A stretch of 64,000 nt of DNA from Savagea serpentis (GTDB lineage Bacteria > Bacillota > Bacilli > Bacillales_A > Planococcaceae): the NCBI RefSeq assembly GCF_015351395.1, contig NZ_JADKPV010000001.1:434001-498000 (forward strand), given 5' to 3'. Both the position numbers and the translations under genes were made by a program. Position 1 is the stretch's first letter. Every line of letters starts with the position of its first letter. This document shows positions 1 through 9,450 of this stretch, piece after piece. Under the pieces are notes generated by a model. That model was not told the origin of the DNA. It did no database searches and worked only from the letters and a program-made list of their open reading frames with translations.

Positions 1-995
1 CAGAAGAAAAGTTTAAAGAGATTACAGAAGCGTTCGAAGTATTATCCGATGATTCAAAACGTGCACAATACGACCAATTCGGTCATGATGGACCTGGCGC
101 ATTCGGTGGTGGCGGTGGAGGTGGATTCGGTGGCGGATTCGGCTTCGAAGACATTTTTAGCACATTTTTCGGAGGCGGACGCACACAAGATCCGAACGCA
201 CCACGTCAAGGGAATGATATGCAATATACGATGACGCTTGACTTCTTAGAAGCAGTCTTCGGAAAAGTGACGGAATTACAATTAGAAAAAGAAGAAGAAT
301 GTGGCACATGTCATGGTAATGGGGCAAAGCCAGGTACTTCAGTAAAAACATGTACAACATGTGGCGGTTCAGGCCAACAGACAGTGACACGTAATACACC
401 ACTCGGTCAAATGGTTCAACAGACGACGTGTACAACATGTCACGGAACAGGAAAAATTATTCCTGAAAAATGTCCAACATGTCACGGTTCAGGCCGCGTG
501 AAAAAACCGTCGAAAATTAAAGTGACCATCCCAGCAGGTGTCGACGATGGACAACGTCTACGCGTTCCAGGAAAAGGAGAAGCAGGCATTAACGGTGGAC
601 CTCCTGGAGATCTTTACATCGTTTTCCATGTGCGCCCACACGAACATTTCGTACGGGATGGTGATGATATTTACTACGAATTAAATATTACATTCCCGCA
701 AGCCGCATTAGGAGATGAAATCGAAGTGCCTACAGTCGATGGGCATGTTAAATTGAAAATTCCAGCAGGTACACAAAGTGGTGAAAAATTCCGCTTACGT
801 GGTAAAGGAGTTAAAAACGTACAAGGATTCGGAACAGGAAATCAATACGTCATCGTTAATGTCGTAACACCGAAGAAAATGTCTGAAAAACAGAAAGAAT
901 TACTCCGTGAATTCGCATCACTTGATGATGATTCGAATTTAGGATATTCGAGTTCATTTTTCGATAAATTAAAACGTACCTTTAAAGGTGAGTAG
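1..995 (+). CDS. dnaJ: Chaperone protein DnaJ (3' part, start outside window)
   Basis: Hsp40 co-chaperone that delivers unfolded clients to DnaK and stimulates its ATPase. The reading frame is open from base 3, so the gene begins upstream of the window. Visible in order: the end of the J-domain ([11 protein letters not shown]), a Gly/Phe-rich linker, four CxxCxGxG zinc-binding repeats ([32 protein letters not shown]) and the C-terminal substrate-binding domain. The internal ATG at 219 is not the start because J-domain and G/F sequence lie in frame before it. prmA follows after 12 bases, as in the dnaK-dnaJ-prmA order of Bacilli. A heat-shock (CIRCE) operator would lie upstream and is not visible. 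Confidence 0.97.
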   Translation, partial: EEKFKEITEAFEVLSDDSKRAQYDQFGHDGPGAFGGGGGGGFGGGFGFEDIFSTFFGGGRTQDPNAPRQGNDMQYTMTLDFLEAVFGKVTELQLEKEEECGTCHGNGAKPGTSVKTCTTCGGSGQQTVTRNTPLGQMVQQTTCTTCHGTGKIIPEKCPTCHGSGRVKKPSKIKVTIPAGVDDGQRLRVPGKGEAGINGGPPGDLYIVFHVRPHEHFVRDGDDIYYELNITFPQAALGDEIEVPTVDGHVKLKIPAGTQSGEKFRLRGKGVKNVQGFGTGNQYVIVNVVTPKKMSEKQKELLREFASLDDDSNLGYSSSFFDKLKRTFKGE

Positions 996-1007
996 GAGGA
1001 AACGAGT

Positions 1008-1952
1008 ATGAAATGGGCAGAGATTGTCGTACATACGACACATGAAGCAGTTGACGCTGTAACGAACGCATTGTACGACTTCGAGATTAAAGGTGTTTCA
1101 CTCGTGGACTCGATGGAATTGACACGTTCACGTCAACATCGTTTTGGCGAAATTTACGATTTACAAGCTTCGGAATATCCAACATGGGGTGTGTTAGTAA
1201 AAGCGTATACGCCACTGAATGAACTTGTGAACGATTTACTTTGTCAACTCGACCAGCGCATCATGTCATTTAAAGATTTAGGCATCGATATCGGGGATTA
1301 CTCAGTGACGATGAATGAAATGGATGAGGAAGATTGGTCAGAAACGTGGAAAAAATATTACCACCCTGTTTCCATCTCGGACCGCTTTACGATTGTTCCG
1401 ACATGGGAAGAGTATGAGAAAAAACATGAAGACGAAATCATTATCGAACTCGATCCAGGGATGGCGTTCGGAACAGGCACACACCCGACGACACGTCTTT
1501 CTTTGCAACTTTTAGAAAAGTATACGAAAGAAGGCGATCTCGTTGTCGACGTCGGTACAGGTTCAGGCGTATTAGCGATCGGAGCGGCACAACTCGGCGC
1601 ATCGAAAGTATTAGCGCTCGACTTAGATGATGTGGCTGTAGCGGCAGCGACAGAGAATGCAAAATTAAATGATACCGCCGCGAAAATTGAAGTGTTTGAA
1701 GGCGACTTACTTCATTCCGTGAAAGAAACGCCAGACATTATCGTCTCGAATATTTTAGCGGAAATCATTATGTCGTTTTCACAAGATGCATTCGATGCAC
1801 TCCGTCCGAACGGTCTCTTTTTAACATCAGGAATTATCGGAAAATATGAGGAAGATGTCGTGAAAGATTTCGAAGCGAAAGGCTTCCGCATTTTAGAAAT
1901 TAAACGTGAAGAAGATTGGATTGCAATAGCAGCTGAAAAAGGTGAAGCATAA
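1008..1952 (+). CDS. prmA: Ribosomal protein L11 methyltransferase PrmA
   Basis: SAM-dependent methyltransferase that methylates amino groups of ribosomal protein uL11 in the cytosol. The 314 residues match the family length. Seen in the sequence: the DPGMAFGTGTHPTT segment near residue 148, the class I SAM-binding motif VDVGTGSGVLA near 180, and a SNILAEI catalytic-loop motif near 247. A good ribosome binding site (GTAGGAGGAAACGAGT) precedes the ATG. Its stop overlaps the ATG of rsmE by one base, so the two are probably co-translated in the dnaJ operon. Confidence 0.96.
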   Translation: MKWAEIVVHTTHEAVDAVTNALYDFEIKGVSLVDSMELTRSRQHRFGEIYDLQASEYPTWGVLVKAYTPLNELVNDLLCQLDQRIMSFKDLGIDIGDYSVTMNEMDEEDWSETWKKYYHPVSISDRFTIVPTWEEYEKKHEDEIIIELDPGMAFGTGTHPTTRLSLQLLEKYTKEGDLVVDVGTGSGVLAIGAAQLGASKVLALDLDDVAVAAATENAKLNDTAAKIEVFEGDLLHSVKETPDIIVSNILAEIIMSFSQDAFDALRPNGLFLTSGIIGKYEEDVVKDFEAKGFRILEIKREEDWIAIAAEKGEA

Positions 1953-2683
1953 TGCAACGCTATTTTGTGGAGTCCATTCAAGAAGGACGTGTTCAGTTTT
2001 CACAAGAGGACGCAAAGCATATCTCGCGTGTGATGCGTATGAAGCAAGGTGATGAAATTATCGTCGTTGCGCAAGGAATTGCGTATATTGCGGTACTGGA
2101 AGATGTCGACAGCGACGTGACAGCGACATTAGCGCAAAAATTAACTCAGCAAGTAGAGCTTCCTGTACACGTCACAATCGCATCAGGCATTCCGAAAGGA
2201 GATAAGCTCGACCTCATTACGCAAAAGTCGACTGAACTCGGAGCAACGGCGATTTTACCTGTCGCAATGCGTCGTTCGGTTTCAAAATGGGATGCGAAAA
2301 AAACGCCGAAACGTTTAGAACGCTTTGCGAAAATTGCGAAAGAAGCGGCGGAACAAAGTCATCGAACGATTATTCCAGCGATTGATTACGTCGCGAGCAT
2401 CGATGCTTTAATCGCACAAAGTGAACGGTTCGATCATTTGTACTTTGCCTATGAAGATGACGCGAAGGAAGTAGCGCGTCAAACGTTCAGCGAGCGACTC
2501 GGCAAAGTGTCACCCGGTGAATCGATTCTCGTCGTGTTCGGACCAGAAGGTGGTATCGCAGAAGAAGAAGCCGAAGCTTTACGCGAGGCAAACTTCCAAT
2601 CGATCGCTCTCGGCCCGCGCATATTGCGTACCGAAACAGCGCCTTTATACGTGCTTAGCGCGGTCAGTTACCAATTCGAATGA
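1952..2683 (+). CDS. rsmE: 16S rRNA (uridine(1498)-N3)-methyltransferase RsmE
   Basis: SPOUT-class methyltransferase modifying U1498 of 16S rRNA in the small subunit decoding region. 243 residues, a normal length. An N-terminal PUA-like segment carries RYFVES and HISRVMRM; the C-terminal trefoil knot has VVFGPEGG near residue 193 and LRTETAP near 225, the SAM-binding loops of this family. It overlaps the prmA stop by one base and is followed by a terminator, so it looks like the last gene of the dnaJ transcript. Confidence 0.95.
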   Translation: MQRYFVESIQEGRVQFSQEDAKHISRVMRMKQGDEIIVVAQGIAYIAVLEDVDSDVTATLAQKLTQQVELPVHVTIASGIPKGDKLDLITQKSTELGATAILPVAMRRSVSKWDAKKTPKRLERFAKIAKEAAEQSHRTIIPAIDYVASIDALIAQSERFDHLYFAYEDDAKEVARQTFSERLGKVSPGESILVVFGPEGGIAEEEAEALREANFQSIALGPRILRTETAPLYVLSAVSYQFE

Positions 2684-2692
2684 GGAGAACAC

Positions 2693-2724
2693 AAGGCCTT
2701 GATGAATCATCGTCAAGGTCTTTT
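2693..2724 (+). terminator. Rho-independent terminator after rsmE
   Basis: A stem of AGGCCTTGA against TCAAGGTCT (one G-U pair) with a 10-base loop, followed by TTTT. It closes the dnaJ-prmA-rsmE unit. Confidence 0.75.
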
Positions 2725-2843
2725 CAATATGGAAGACAATTTCTAAAGTGAATCTTCTAGTTTCATTTGAGAGATTGCTAAATTGTGTTATTATAATGCA
2801 ATGATATGAATTATGAATTTACAAGTGATGGAAGGAAGTATAG

Positions 2844-4208
2844 ATGATGGATAAACAACATACAGGTGCTTTGCAACCGAAAGTAGCGTTCCATACGTTA
2901 GGCTGTAAGGTGAATCATTATGAAACAGAGGCCATTTGGCAATTGTTTCAAGAAGCGGGATATGAGCGAACTGACTTTGATGCGATGAGCGACGTTTACG
3001 TTATTAACACATGTACAGTCACGAATACCGGAGATAAAAAATCACGCCAAGTGATCCGTCGTGCGATTCGTAAAAATCCGAATGCTGTCGTCTGTGTCAC
3101 AGGTTGTTACGCACAAACATCACCTGCTGAAATTATGGCGATTCCAGGTGTCGACATCGTCGTCGGGACACAAGATCGTGTGAAATTAATCGATTTAATC
3201 GAAGAATTCCGTCGCGAACGTCAACCGATTAACGCGGTGGGGAACATCATGAAAAACCGTGTGTATGAAGAACTAGATGTGCCAGCATTTACAGACCGCA
3301 CCCGTGCTTCGTTAAAAATTCAAGAAGGCTGTAACAACTTCTGTACGTTCTGTATCATTCCTTGGGCGCGCGGTTTAATGCGTTCACGTGATCCGGAAGA
3401 AGTCATTCGCCAAGCGCAACAACTCGTAGAAGCGGGCTACCAAGAAATCGTATTGACGGGCATTCATACAGGCGGCTACGGTTCTGACTTTAAAGAGTAC
3501 AATTTAGCACAATTGTTGCGTGATTTAGAAGCGCAAGTACCAGAATTAAAACGCATTCGTATTAGTTCAATTGAAGCGAGCCAAATTACGGACGAAGTGA
3601 TTGAAGTGTTGAACGATTCTAAAATTGTCGTGAACCATCTACACATTCCAATCCAATCGGGTTCAGATACGGTATTGAAAAGAATGCGCCGCAAATATAC
3701 GATGGAATTTTTCGCGGAGCGTCTCGACCGCTTAAAAGAAGCGCTCCCGAACTTAGCGATTACGTCGGACGTCATCGTCGGCTTCCCTGGAGAAACGGAA
3801 GAAGAATTTATGGAAACATACAATTTTATTCGTCAATATGAATTTGCGGAACTTCACGTCTTCCCTTATTCGATGCGAACAGGAACGCCAGCTGCACGCA
3901 TGACGGACCAAATCCCTGAAGAAGTGAAAAACGAGCGTGTGCGTCGTTTATTAGAGTTGAACGAACAACTTGCCAAACAGTACGCTTCTCGATTCGAAGA
4001 TGAAGTGCTCGACGTCATTCCAGAAGAACGTTTTAAAGAAAATCCTGAAAGTGGTTTATACGAAGGGTATACAGCGAACTACTTAAAAGTGGTGTTCCCA
4101 GCAGACGAATCGATGGTCGGAAAATTAGTGCGTGTAAAAATTACGAAAGCAGGTTATCCATATAGTGAAGGGCAATTCGTGAAAGTGATGGATGAACAAC
4201 TCGTATAA
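2844..4208 (+). CDS. mtaB: tRNA t6A37 methylthiotransferase MtaB
   Basis: Radical-SAM enzyme that converts N6-threonylcarbamoyladenosine at tRNA position 37 to its 2-methylthio form. 454 residues. Order: UPF0004 domain with cysteines in TLGCKVNHYE, NTCTVTNTG and VTGCYAQ; radical-SAM cluster motif CNNFCTFC (CxxxCxxC) near residue 163; SAM-domain motifs ISSIEAS and VGFPGET; C-terminal TRAM domain. Two ATGs occur in tandem (2844, 2847) after GGAAGGAAG; either could be used. It matches the yqeV position next to the dnaJ cluster of B. subtilis. A hairpin terminator follows, and the A/T-rich upstream gap has a TATAAT at 2792, so it is probably its own unit. Confidence 0.95.
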   Translation: MMDKQHTGALQPKVAFHTLGCKVNHYETEAIWQLFQEAGYERTDFDAMSDVYVINTCTVTNTGDKKSRQVIRRAIRKNPNAVVCVTGCYAQTSPAEIMAIPGVDIVVGTQDRVKLIDLIEEFRRERQPINAVGNIMKNRVYEELDVPAFTDRTRASLKIQEGCNNFCTFCIIPWARGLMRSRDPEEVIRQAQQLVEAGYQEIVLTGIHTGGYGSDFKEYNLAQLLRDLEAQVPELKRIRISSIEASQITDEVIEVLNDSKIVVNHLHIPIQSGSDTVLKRMRRKYTMEFFAERLDRLKEALPNLAITSDVIVGFPGETEEEFMETYNFIRQYEFAELHVFPYSMRTGTPAARMTDQIPEEVKNERVRRLLELNEQLAKQYASRFEDEVLDVIPEERFKENPESGLYEGYTANYLKVVFPADESMVGKLVRVKITKAGYPYSEGQFVKVMDEQLV

Positions 4209-4214
4209 TTCGAA

Positions 4215-4246
4215 GCGAAGGGCGAGATAATCGTCCTTCGCTTTTT
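4215..4246 (+). terminator. Rho-independent terminator after mtaB
   Basis: GCGAAGG pairs with CCTTCGC, extended by GCGA/TCGT pairing, then TTTTT. Confidence 0.85.
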
Positions 4247-4314
4247 CGTCTATACTAGGAAAACAAAATGATACCTGTTACAATAGTTGTACGGACAACT
4301 AAGGAGGAACTTAT

Positions 4315-4977
4315 ATGAATATTGCAGCGATGATTGATCATACATTATTAAAACAAGATGCGACAGAACAACAAATTATCGAATTGTGCCAAGAGGCGAA
4401 AACATACGGTTTTGCTTCTGTTTGTGTCAACCCAATGTGGGTCGAAACGGCAGCGCAACAATTGAAGGATGCTTCTTCTAAAGTGTGCACAGTCATCGGA
4501 TTCCCGCTTGGAGCGATGACGAAAGAAACGAAAGCATTTGAAACGAAAGATGCGATTCGTAAAGGAGCGACTGAAATTGACATGGTGATTCCTGTCGGCG
4601 CGTTGAAAGCAGGGCAAGATGATATCGTAAAAGAACATATCGAAGCAGTTGTAGAAGCTGCGGAAGGTACGTTAGTGAAAGTAATCATTGAAACATGTTT
4701 ATTGACTGATGAAGAAAAAGTGCGCGCATGTGAAATCGCCAAAGCCGCAGGAGCAGATTATGTGAAAACATCGACAGGATTTTCAACGGGAGGCGCAACG
4801 AAAGAAGATATTGCTCTTATGCGCCAAACAGTCGGAAAAGAAATGGGCGTGAAAGCATCAGGTGGTGTTCGCTCGTTAGAAGACGTCGAAAAGATGATTG
4901 CAGCAGGGGCTACACGTATCGGAGCGAGTTCGGGCGTCGCGATCGTTCAAGGTGAAAAATCGAATTCTGAATATTAA
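4315..4977 (+). CDS. deoC: Deoxyribose-phosphate aldolase
   Basis: Class I aldolase that splits 2-deoxyribose 5-phosphate into glyceraldehyde 3-phosphate and acetaldehyde in deoxynucleoside catabolism. 220 residues, typical for bacterial DeoC. The N-terminal IDHTLLK motif, the VIGFPLG loop, and the Schiff-base lysine in YVKTSTGF (about residue 151) are present, plus the phosphate-binding SGGVRS motif. A strong AAGGAGGAA ribosome site precedes the ATG. It stands alone here rather than with deoR or nupC, inserted between mtaB and rpsU. Confidence 0.95.
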   Translation: MNIAAMIDHTLLKQDATEQQIIELCQEAKTYGFASVCVNPMWVETAAQQLKDASSKVCTVIGFPLGAMTKETKAFETKDAIRKGATEIDMVIPVGALKAGQDDIVKEHIEAVVEAAEGTLVKVIIETCLLTDEEKVRACEIAKAAGADYVKTSTGFSTGGATKEDIALMRQTVGKEMGVKASGGVRSLEDVEKMIAAGATRIGASSGVAIVQGEKSNSEY

Positions 4978-4991
4978 TTTTACAATATCCG

Positions 4992-5020
4992 TTGACCGAA
5001 CCCCCACAATGCGTTATAAT
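4992..5020 (+). promoter_or_regulatory. SigA-type promoter of rpsU
   Basis: TTGACC (4992-4997) and TATAAT (5015-5020) with exactly 17 bases between them, about 60 bases before the rpsU start. This makes the upstream start at 4992 for a longer rpsU reading impossible. Confidence 0.8.
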
Positions 5021-5078
5021 TTCTGAGTACATGCTAAAGTCATGTTTCGAAGTGTGTTCGGAGGGAGGGACAAGAGAT

Positions 5079-5252
5079 ATGACAAAAACAACTGTTCGTA
5101 AAAACGAGTCACTTGAAGATGCTCTTCGCCGCTTCAGACGTACTGTTTCTAAAAGTGGTACGATTCAAGAAGTTAGAAAGCGTGAATATTACGAAAAGCC
5201 GAGCGTAAAGCGTAAGAAAAAATCTGAAGCTGCTCGTAAACGCCGTTTCTAA
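5079..5252 (+). CDS. rpsU: 30S ribosomal protein bS21
   Basis: Small basic ribosomal subunit protein of 57 residues. The protein begins [19 protein letters not shown] and ends in a Lys/Arg-rich tail ([14 protein letters not shown]), both diagnostic of bS21. The ATG at 5079 is chosen because GGAGGGAGG lies just before it, and because a promoter starts at 4992, inside any longer reading. A terminator follows. Confidence 0.97.
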   Translation: MTKTTVRKNESLEDALRRFRRTVSKSGTIQEVRKREYYEKPSVKRKKKSEAARKRRF

Positions 5253-5306
5253 TTTATTAGACGGTTAGCTCATGAATATTGACATTTTAAAAAGTGAACG
5301 AATATG

Positions 5307-5345
5307 AGTCGAAAAATCTATTATGATTTTTCGGCTTATTTTTTT
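5307..5345 (+). terminator. Rho-independent terminator after rpsU
   Basis: A 12-pair stem (AGTCGAAAAATC with GATTTTTCGGCT) with a short loop, then a TATTTTTTT tract. Confidence 0.85.
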
Positions 5346-5353
5346 AGAAAAGA

Positions 5354-5379
5354 TGAAACCTTTTACTTGTCCTTACGTA
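5354..5379 (+). promoter_or_regulatory. SigW-type (ECF) promoter of the nfeD-floA operon
   Basis: TGAAAC (5354-5359), 16 bases, then CGTA (5376-5379): an exact match to the B. subtilis SigW consensus TGAAAC-N16-CGTA. The orthologous yqeZ-yqfA-yqfB operon of B. subtilis is a known SigW target. A TATAAT at 5386-5391 could support an additional SigA start. Confidence 0.75.
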
Positions 5380-5422
5380 AATAGGTATAATGAGAATGAA
5401 GCAATGAAAGCGAGGTGAGTTG

Positions 5423-6739
5423 ATGAAAAAGTGGATGAATTGGTTGATATTGACGGTTTTACTCTTCGTTCCGCTATTCGGTGCAACCGCATCGGCAAAA
5501 GAAGCAATCGTTTATGAAGTCCCACTCAATCAAAATGTCGAAAAAGGCTTGTATGCGTTTTTACAACGTTCTTTCGAAGAAGCAGAAAAAGCAGGCGCTG
5601 ATCGAATTATCATTCGGATGGACACGCCGGGCGGTTTTACAGATAGCGCTGAAAAAATCGGTCAACTTTTTAGACAAACGGAACAAGAGATTATCGTTTT
5701 TATAGAAGATAATGCGATTTCTGCCGGTGCTTTTATCGCATTGAATGCAGATGCGATTTATATGACACCGCAAGGGAAAATCGGTGCAGCGCAAGTCATT
5801 CAAGGAGACGGCAATGCAGCAGGTGATAAAGCGGAGAGCGCATGGAATGCGGCGATGATTAATGCGGCGAAAAGTAGCAAACATAAGCGCAACCCGATTT
5901 ATGCAGAAGCGATGTCGAACCCTGAAATCGACCTTCCGAAATACCGAGCTCCTGTCGGGAAATTATTAACATTGACGGCAGAAGAAGCGAAAGAAGTCGG
6001 GTATGCAGAAGGTATTTTTAATAATTATGAGGCGTTGTTAAATCATTTGAACATTGAGGCATCGTCAATCATTCAAATTGATCCCACCTTCACTGAAAAA
6101 CTCGCACGTTTCATTACCGATCCGATCATCGTTCCCATATTATTATCTATCGCCGGTTTAGGGCTTGTCGTTGAATTATATTCACCAGGTTTTGGCGTAG
6201 CAGGTACGATGGGACTTGCCTCTATCGCTTTATTTTTCTTCGGACATCTCGTAGCGGGGCTGGCAGGGTATGAGACATTGCTCATATTCCTTCTCGGACT
6301 CGGTTTAGTCATTGCGGAGTTGTTCGTCGCAGGAGGCATTCTCGGCGTCTCAGGAGCAATTTTAATCGGTTTGAGTATCATTATGGCAGGACAGGATCCG
6401 ATGCAGATGACAATCGCCGTACTCATTGCACTCATTGTCATAATATTAGGAGTGATTATTCTCATGAAGTTTTTCGGGAAACGATTGCATTTGTTAAACA
6501 AAATGGTCTTGATGGATTCAACGAGTACCGATCAAGGATACGTATCTAACGAAAATCGTACAGAGTTGATCGATCAAGTCGGAAAAACATTAACACCATT
6601 GCGCCCGGCAGGAGTAGTGTCGTTAAATGGTGAACGTCTCGATGTCGTTTCAGATGGCAGTTATATCGATAAAGGCGTTGAAGTGAAAGTCATTGAAGTA
6701 GAAGGTTCAAAAATTGTCGTTGCAGAAACGGCGGAATAG
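5423..6739 (+). CDS. NfeD-family membrane-bound serine protease-like protein (YqeZ type)
   Basis: Long-form NfeD protein partnered with flotillin, acting in the membrane and linked to envelope stress. 438 residues. In order: a signal sequence ending near TASAKE (about residue 27); a ClpP-fold domain with DTPGG and the nucleophile motif NAISAGAFIA near residue 98; a hydrophobic block of several membrane spans (about 230-350); and a C-terminal NfeD OB-fold domain facing the cytosol or membrane. The ATG at 5423 sits 6-8 bases behind GAGGTGAG. floA follows after 20 bases. The pairing and the SigW-like promoter agree with the Bacillus yqeZ-yqfA operon. Confidence 0.93.
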   Translation: MKKWMNWLILTVLLFVPLFGATASAKEAIVYEVPLNQNVEKGLYAFLQRSFEEAEKAGADRIIIRMDTPGGFTDSAEKIGQLFRQTEQEIIVFIEDNAISAGAFIALNADAIYMTPQGKIGAAQVIQGDGNAAGDKAESAWNAAMINAAKSSKHKRNPIYAEAMSNPEIDLPKYRAPVGKLLTLTAEEAKEVGYAEGIFNNYEALLNHLNIEASSIIQIDPTFTEKLARFITDPIIVPILLSIAGLGLVVELYSPGFGVAGTMGLASIALFFFGHLVAGLAGYETLLIFLLGLGLVIAELFVAGGILGVSGAILIGLSIIMAGQDPMQMTIAVLIALIVIILGVIILMKFFGKRLHLLNKMVLMDSTSTDQGYVSNENRTELIDQVGKTLTPLRPAGVVSLNGERLDVVSDGSYIDKGVEVKVIEVEGSKIVVAETAE

Positions 6740-6759
6740 TTTAAGAGGAGGATTTTACT

Positions 6760-7776
6760 ATGGAATTAGCAGGTTTATTAGGCGCGACGGGCACGGGTAG
6801 TTTAGTCGGTTTGTCGATCATCGTCTTTTTAGTCATTATTGCGCTCGCGATTTTCTTCACATTTGTTCCAGTAACATTGTGGATTAGTGCGCTCGCAGCG
6901 GGTGTTCGAGTTAGTATTTTCACATTGATCGGGATGAGGCTTCGTCGAGTGATCCCGAGCCGTGTCGTGAATCCGTTAATTAAAGCGCATAAAGCAGGAT
7001 TAGATGTGCAAATTAACCAGTTGGAAAGTCACTATTTAGCAGGTGGTAACGTTGACCGTGTTGTGAACGCGCTCATCGCAGCACACCGTGCGAACATCGC
7101 TTTAACATTTGAACGTGCAGCAGCGATTGACCTTGCAGGGCGTGACGTATTAGAAGCAGTTCAAATGTCGGTTAACCCGAAAGTAATTGAGACACCATTT
7201 ATCGCAGGGGTTGCGATGAACGGGATTGAAGTGAAAGCGAAAGCGCGTATTACAGTGCGTGCGAACATTGACCGCCTCGTCGGTGGTGCGGGTGAAGATA
7301 CAGTCGTCGCTCGTGTCGGGGAAGGGATTGTTTCGACAATCGGTTCTTCTGTCGATCACGCGAAAGTGTTAGAAAACCCTGATATGATTTCACAGACGGT
7401 TCTCGCAAAAGGACTGGACTCTGGAACAGCATTCGAGATTTTATCAATCGACATTGCAGACGTTGATATCGGTAAAAATATCGGGGCAGAACTTCAAACA
7501 GAACAAGCGGTAGCGGACAAAAACATCGCCCAAGCGAAAGCGGAAGAACGACGTGCGATGGCTGTTGCGAACGAACAAGAAATGAAAGCAAAAACACAAG
7601 AAATGCGCGCGAAAGTAGTCGAAGCAGAATCGGAAGTTCCACTTGCGATGGCAGAAGCATTACGCGACGGCAATATCGGTATTATGGATTATATGAATTA
7701 CAAAAATATTCAAGCAGATACAGGAATGCGTGATTCCATTAGTAAAGTAGGCCTCGAGCATACGGACGAAGATTAA
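6760..7776 (+). CDS. floA: Flotillin-like protein FloA
   Basis: Scaffold protein of functional membrane microdomains. 338 residues, close to the usual 331. The N-terminus has a hydrophobic hairpin ([18 protein letters not shown] and a second segment), then the SPFH-like domain ([41 protein letters not shown]) and a C-terminal Ala/Glu-rich coiled coil with repeated [10 protein letters not shown]-like units. The AAGAGGAGG ribosome site is strong. It is co-transcribed with the NfeD gene, which in B. subtilis promotes microdomain assembly. Confidence 0.96.
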   Translation: MELAGLLGATGTGSLVGLSIIVFLVIIALAIFFTFVPVTLWISALAAGVRVSIFTLIGMRLRRVIPSRVVNPLIKAHKAGLDVQINQLESHYLAGGNVDRVVNALIAAHRANIALTFERAAAIDLAGRDVLEAVQMSVNPKVIETPFIAGVAMNGIEVKAKARITVRANIDRLVGGAGEDTVVARVGEGIVSTIGSSVDHAKVLENPDMISQTVLAKGLDSGTAFEILSIDIADVDIGKNIGAELQTEQAVADKNIAQAKAEERRAMAVANEQEMKAKTQEMRAKVVEAESEVPLAMAEALRDGNIGIMDYMNYKNIQADTGMRDSISKVGLEHTDED

Positions 7777-7810
7777 TGGAACAAGTGTCAGGGAAGGAGT
7801 GAACACGTAG

Positions 7811-8347
7811 ATGGAAGCAATTATCATATTTCTCATCATCAGTGCGCTCAGCTCTTTTTTCAATAAAGGAAAAGAAAAAGAAACGGAGACGACGAAGCCG
7901 GTCGTACCTCAACCGAAACGTCGTCAAGAACCGACTACTGACAAACAAGATCCATTACAAGATTTGTCACGTCAACTTTTCGAAAAGTTGAAAGAACAAC
8001 GTCCTGTTGAGGAAACTCAACCGCCTATTCAAGAAGTTGAAAAAACACCGATGCAACTCGCGTATGAAGAAAAATTGCGTGAACGCGAACTAGAACGCGA
8101 CCGAGGACGCCAATCGGACCGTTCCTCTGCGCGAGAAGTCATGAAAAGTGCACGACGACAAAAAGCGGAATGGGAGTCAGAAGGACTTGCCGTATACGAT
8201 GATGTATGGGCGCCGAAGCAAAAAGAATTAAAGCAAGAAGATCTTTTACCAAAGACGAACCAAGATTTATTAAAAGGGATTATTTTTGCTGAAATTATGC
8301 ATCCACCGAAAAGTTTAAGACAGACGAAACACGGGAAAATAAAGTAA
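7811..8347 (+). CDS. Membrane-anchored charged protein of unknown function in the floA operon
   Basis: 178 residues, not assigned to a family. One hydrophobic segment at residues 2-17 (EAIIIFLIISALSSFF) is followed by a highly charged, Glu/Arg/Lys-rich and probably mostly helical cytosolic part with repeated EKLRERELERDRGRQ-like sequence. Preceded by GGAAGGAG and 34 bases after floA, so it belongs to the same transcript. It occupies the place of yqfB but I see no clear relation to it. The Bacillus sporulation genes yqfC and yqfD that would come next are missing. Confidence 0.75.
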   Translation: MEAIIIFLIISALSSFFNKGKEKETETTKPVVPQPKRRQEPTTDKQDPLQDLSRQLFEKLKEQRPVEETQPPIQEVEKTPMQLAYEEKLRERELERDRGRQSDRSSAREVMKSARRQKAEWESEGLAVYDDVWAPKQKELKQEDLLPKTNQDLLKGIIFAEIMHPPKSLRQTKHGKIK

Positions 8348-8353
8348 TGAGGA

Positions 8354-8403
8354 AACAGAGCGTAGCATACGGAACCTTCCGAATGGACCGCTCTGTTTTT
8401 TCT
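8354..8403 (+). terminator. Rho-independent terminator of the nfeD-floA operon
   Basis: AACAGAGCG pairs with CGCTCTGTT across a 26-base loop that contains its own small hairpin (CGGAACCTTCCG), followed by TTTTTTCTTT. Confidence 0.8.
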
Positions 8404-8472
8404 TTAGTTTCTTAAATGTGTGAAATCATGTAAAATAGAAGAGAATCTGTAGGATAAAGGGGATTGGATAGA

Positions 8473-9429
8473 TTGACAACAATTGAAAAAACAATTGTCA
8501 TCGACAAAATTGACGATGCCATGATGCTCGCAGGTAACGGAGAGCGCCACATTCAACTAATAGAAGACCAATTACATATTCAACTATATGCGCGCGGTGA
8601 GATTTTTACGTTAGAGGGCGAAGAGGAAGATGTTTTACTCGCTGAACAGTTAGTGATGCAGTTACTTAAAGTGATTCGTCGTAATATTCAAATCGACACG
8701 CGAGATGTTGCAAGCGCAATTGAAATGGCAAAACAAGGAACGATTGAATATTTTGCAGAATTGTATGAAGAAGAAATTGCACGCACAGCAAAAGGGAAAA
8801 TCATTCGTGCAAAAACGATTGGACAGCGTCAATATGTCAAGTCGATCCAAAAGAGAGATCTCGTTTTTTGTATTGGACCAGCAGGAACTGGGAAGACTTA
8901 TTTAGCTGTTGTACTGGCCGTTCAAGCATTGAAAAATGGACATGTGAAACGCATTATTTTAACGCGTCCTGCTGTCGAAGCGGGAGAGAGTTTAGGCTTT
9001 TTACCAGGTGACTTAAAAGAAAAGGTTGATCCGTATTTACGTCCATTGTATGACGCGTTACATGATATGCTTGGTGCCGATCAAACGGAGCGACTCGTCG
9101 ACCGTGGTGTTATTGAAATCGCTCCGCTCGCTTATATGCGTGGACGTACGTTAGATGATGCCTTCGTTATTTTAGATGAAGCACAAAATACGACGAAAGC
9201 ACAAATGAAAATGTTTTTAACACGTCTCGGTTTCGGGTCGAAGATGATTATTACGGGCGACTTAACACAAATTGATTTGCCGAAAGGGGTTTATTCGGGA
9301 TTGAAAGAGGTGCAAGAGAAGTTAAGTCATATTGACGACATTCATTTCCATTACTTAGAAAAAGGAGATGTCGTACGTCATCCACTCGTCGCGAAAATTA
9401 TCGACGCGTATGAAACGAAGGACGATTAA
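8473..9429 (+). CDS. phoH: PhoH family ATPase
   Basis: Cytosolic P-loop ATPase of the PhoH family, often linked to RNA metabolism. About 318 residues. Walker A GPAGTGKT near residue 134, Walker B FVILDEAQN near 231, and the family motif LTRPAVEAGE. TTG at 8473 is preferred, 10 bases behind AAAGGGG; the in-frame TTG at 8464 lies only one base behind that site. It stands directly upstream of pgpH and ybeY, the conserved order in Firmicutes; the partnership with YbeY suggests rRNA maturation. Confidence 0.94.
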   Translation: MTTIEKTIVIDKIDDAMMLAGNGERHIQLIEDQLHIQLYARGEIFTLEGEEEDVLLAEQLVMQLLKVIRRNIQIDTRDVASAIEMAKQGTIEYFAELYEEEIARTAKGKIIRAKTIGQRQYVKSIQKRDLVFCIGPAGTGKTYLAVVLAVQALKNGHVKRIILTRPAVEAGESLGFLPGDLKEKVDPYLRPLYDALHDMLGADQTERLVDRGVIEIAPLAYMRGRTLDDAFVILDEAQNTTKAQMKMFLTRLGFGSKMIITGDLTQIDLPKGVYSGLKEVQEKLSHIDDIHFHYLEKGDVVRHPLVAKIIDAYETKDD

Positions 9430-9450
9430 ACAGAAGGGAGAGTCCTAACT

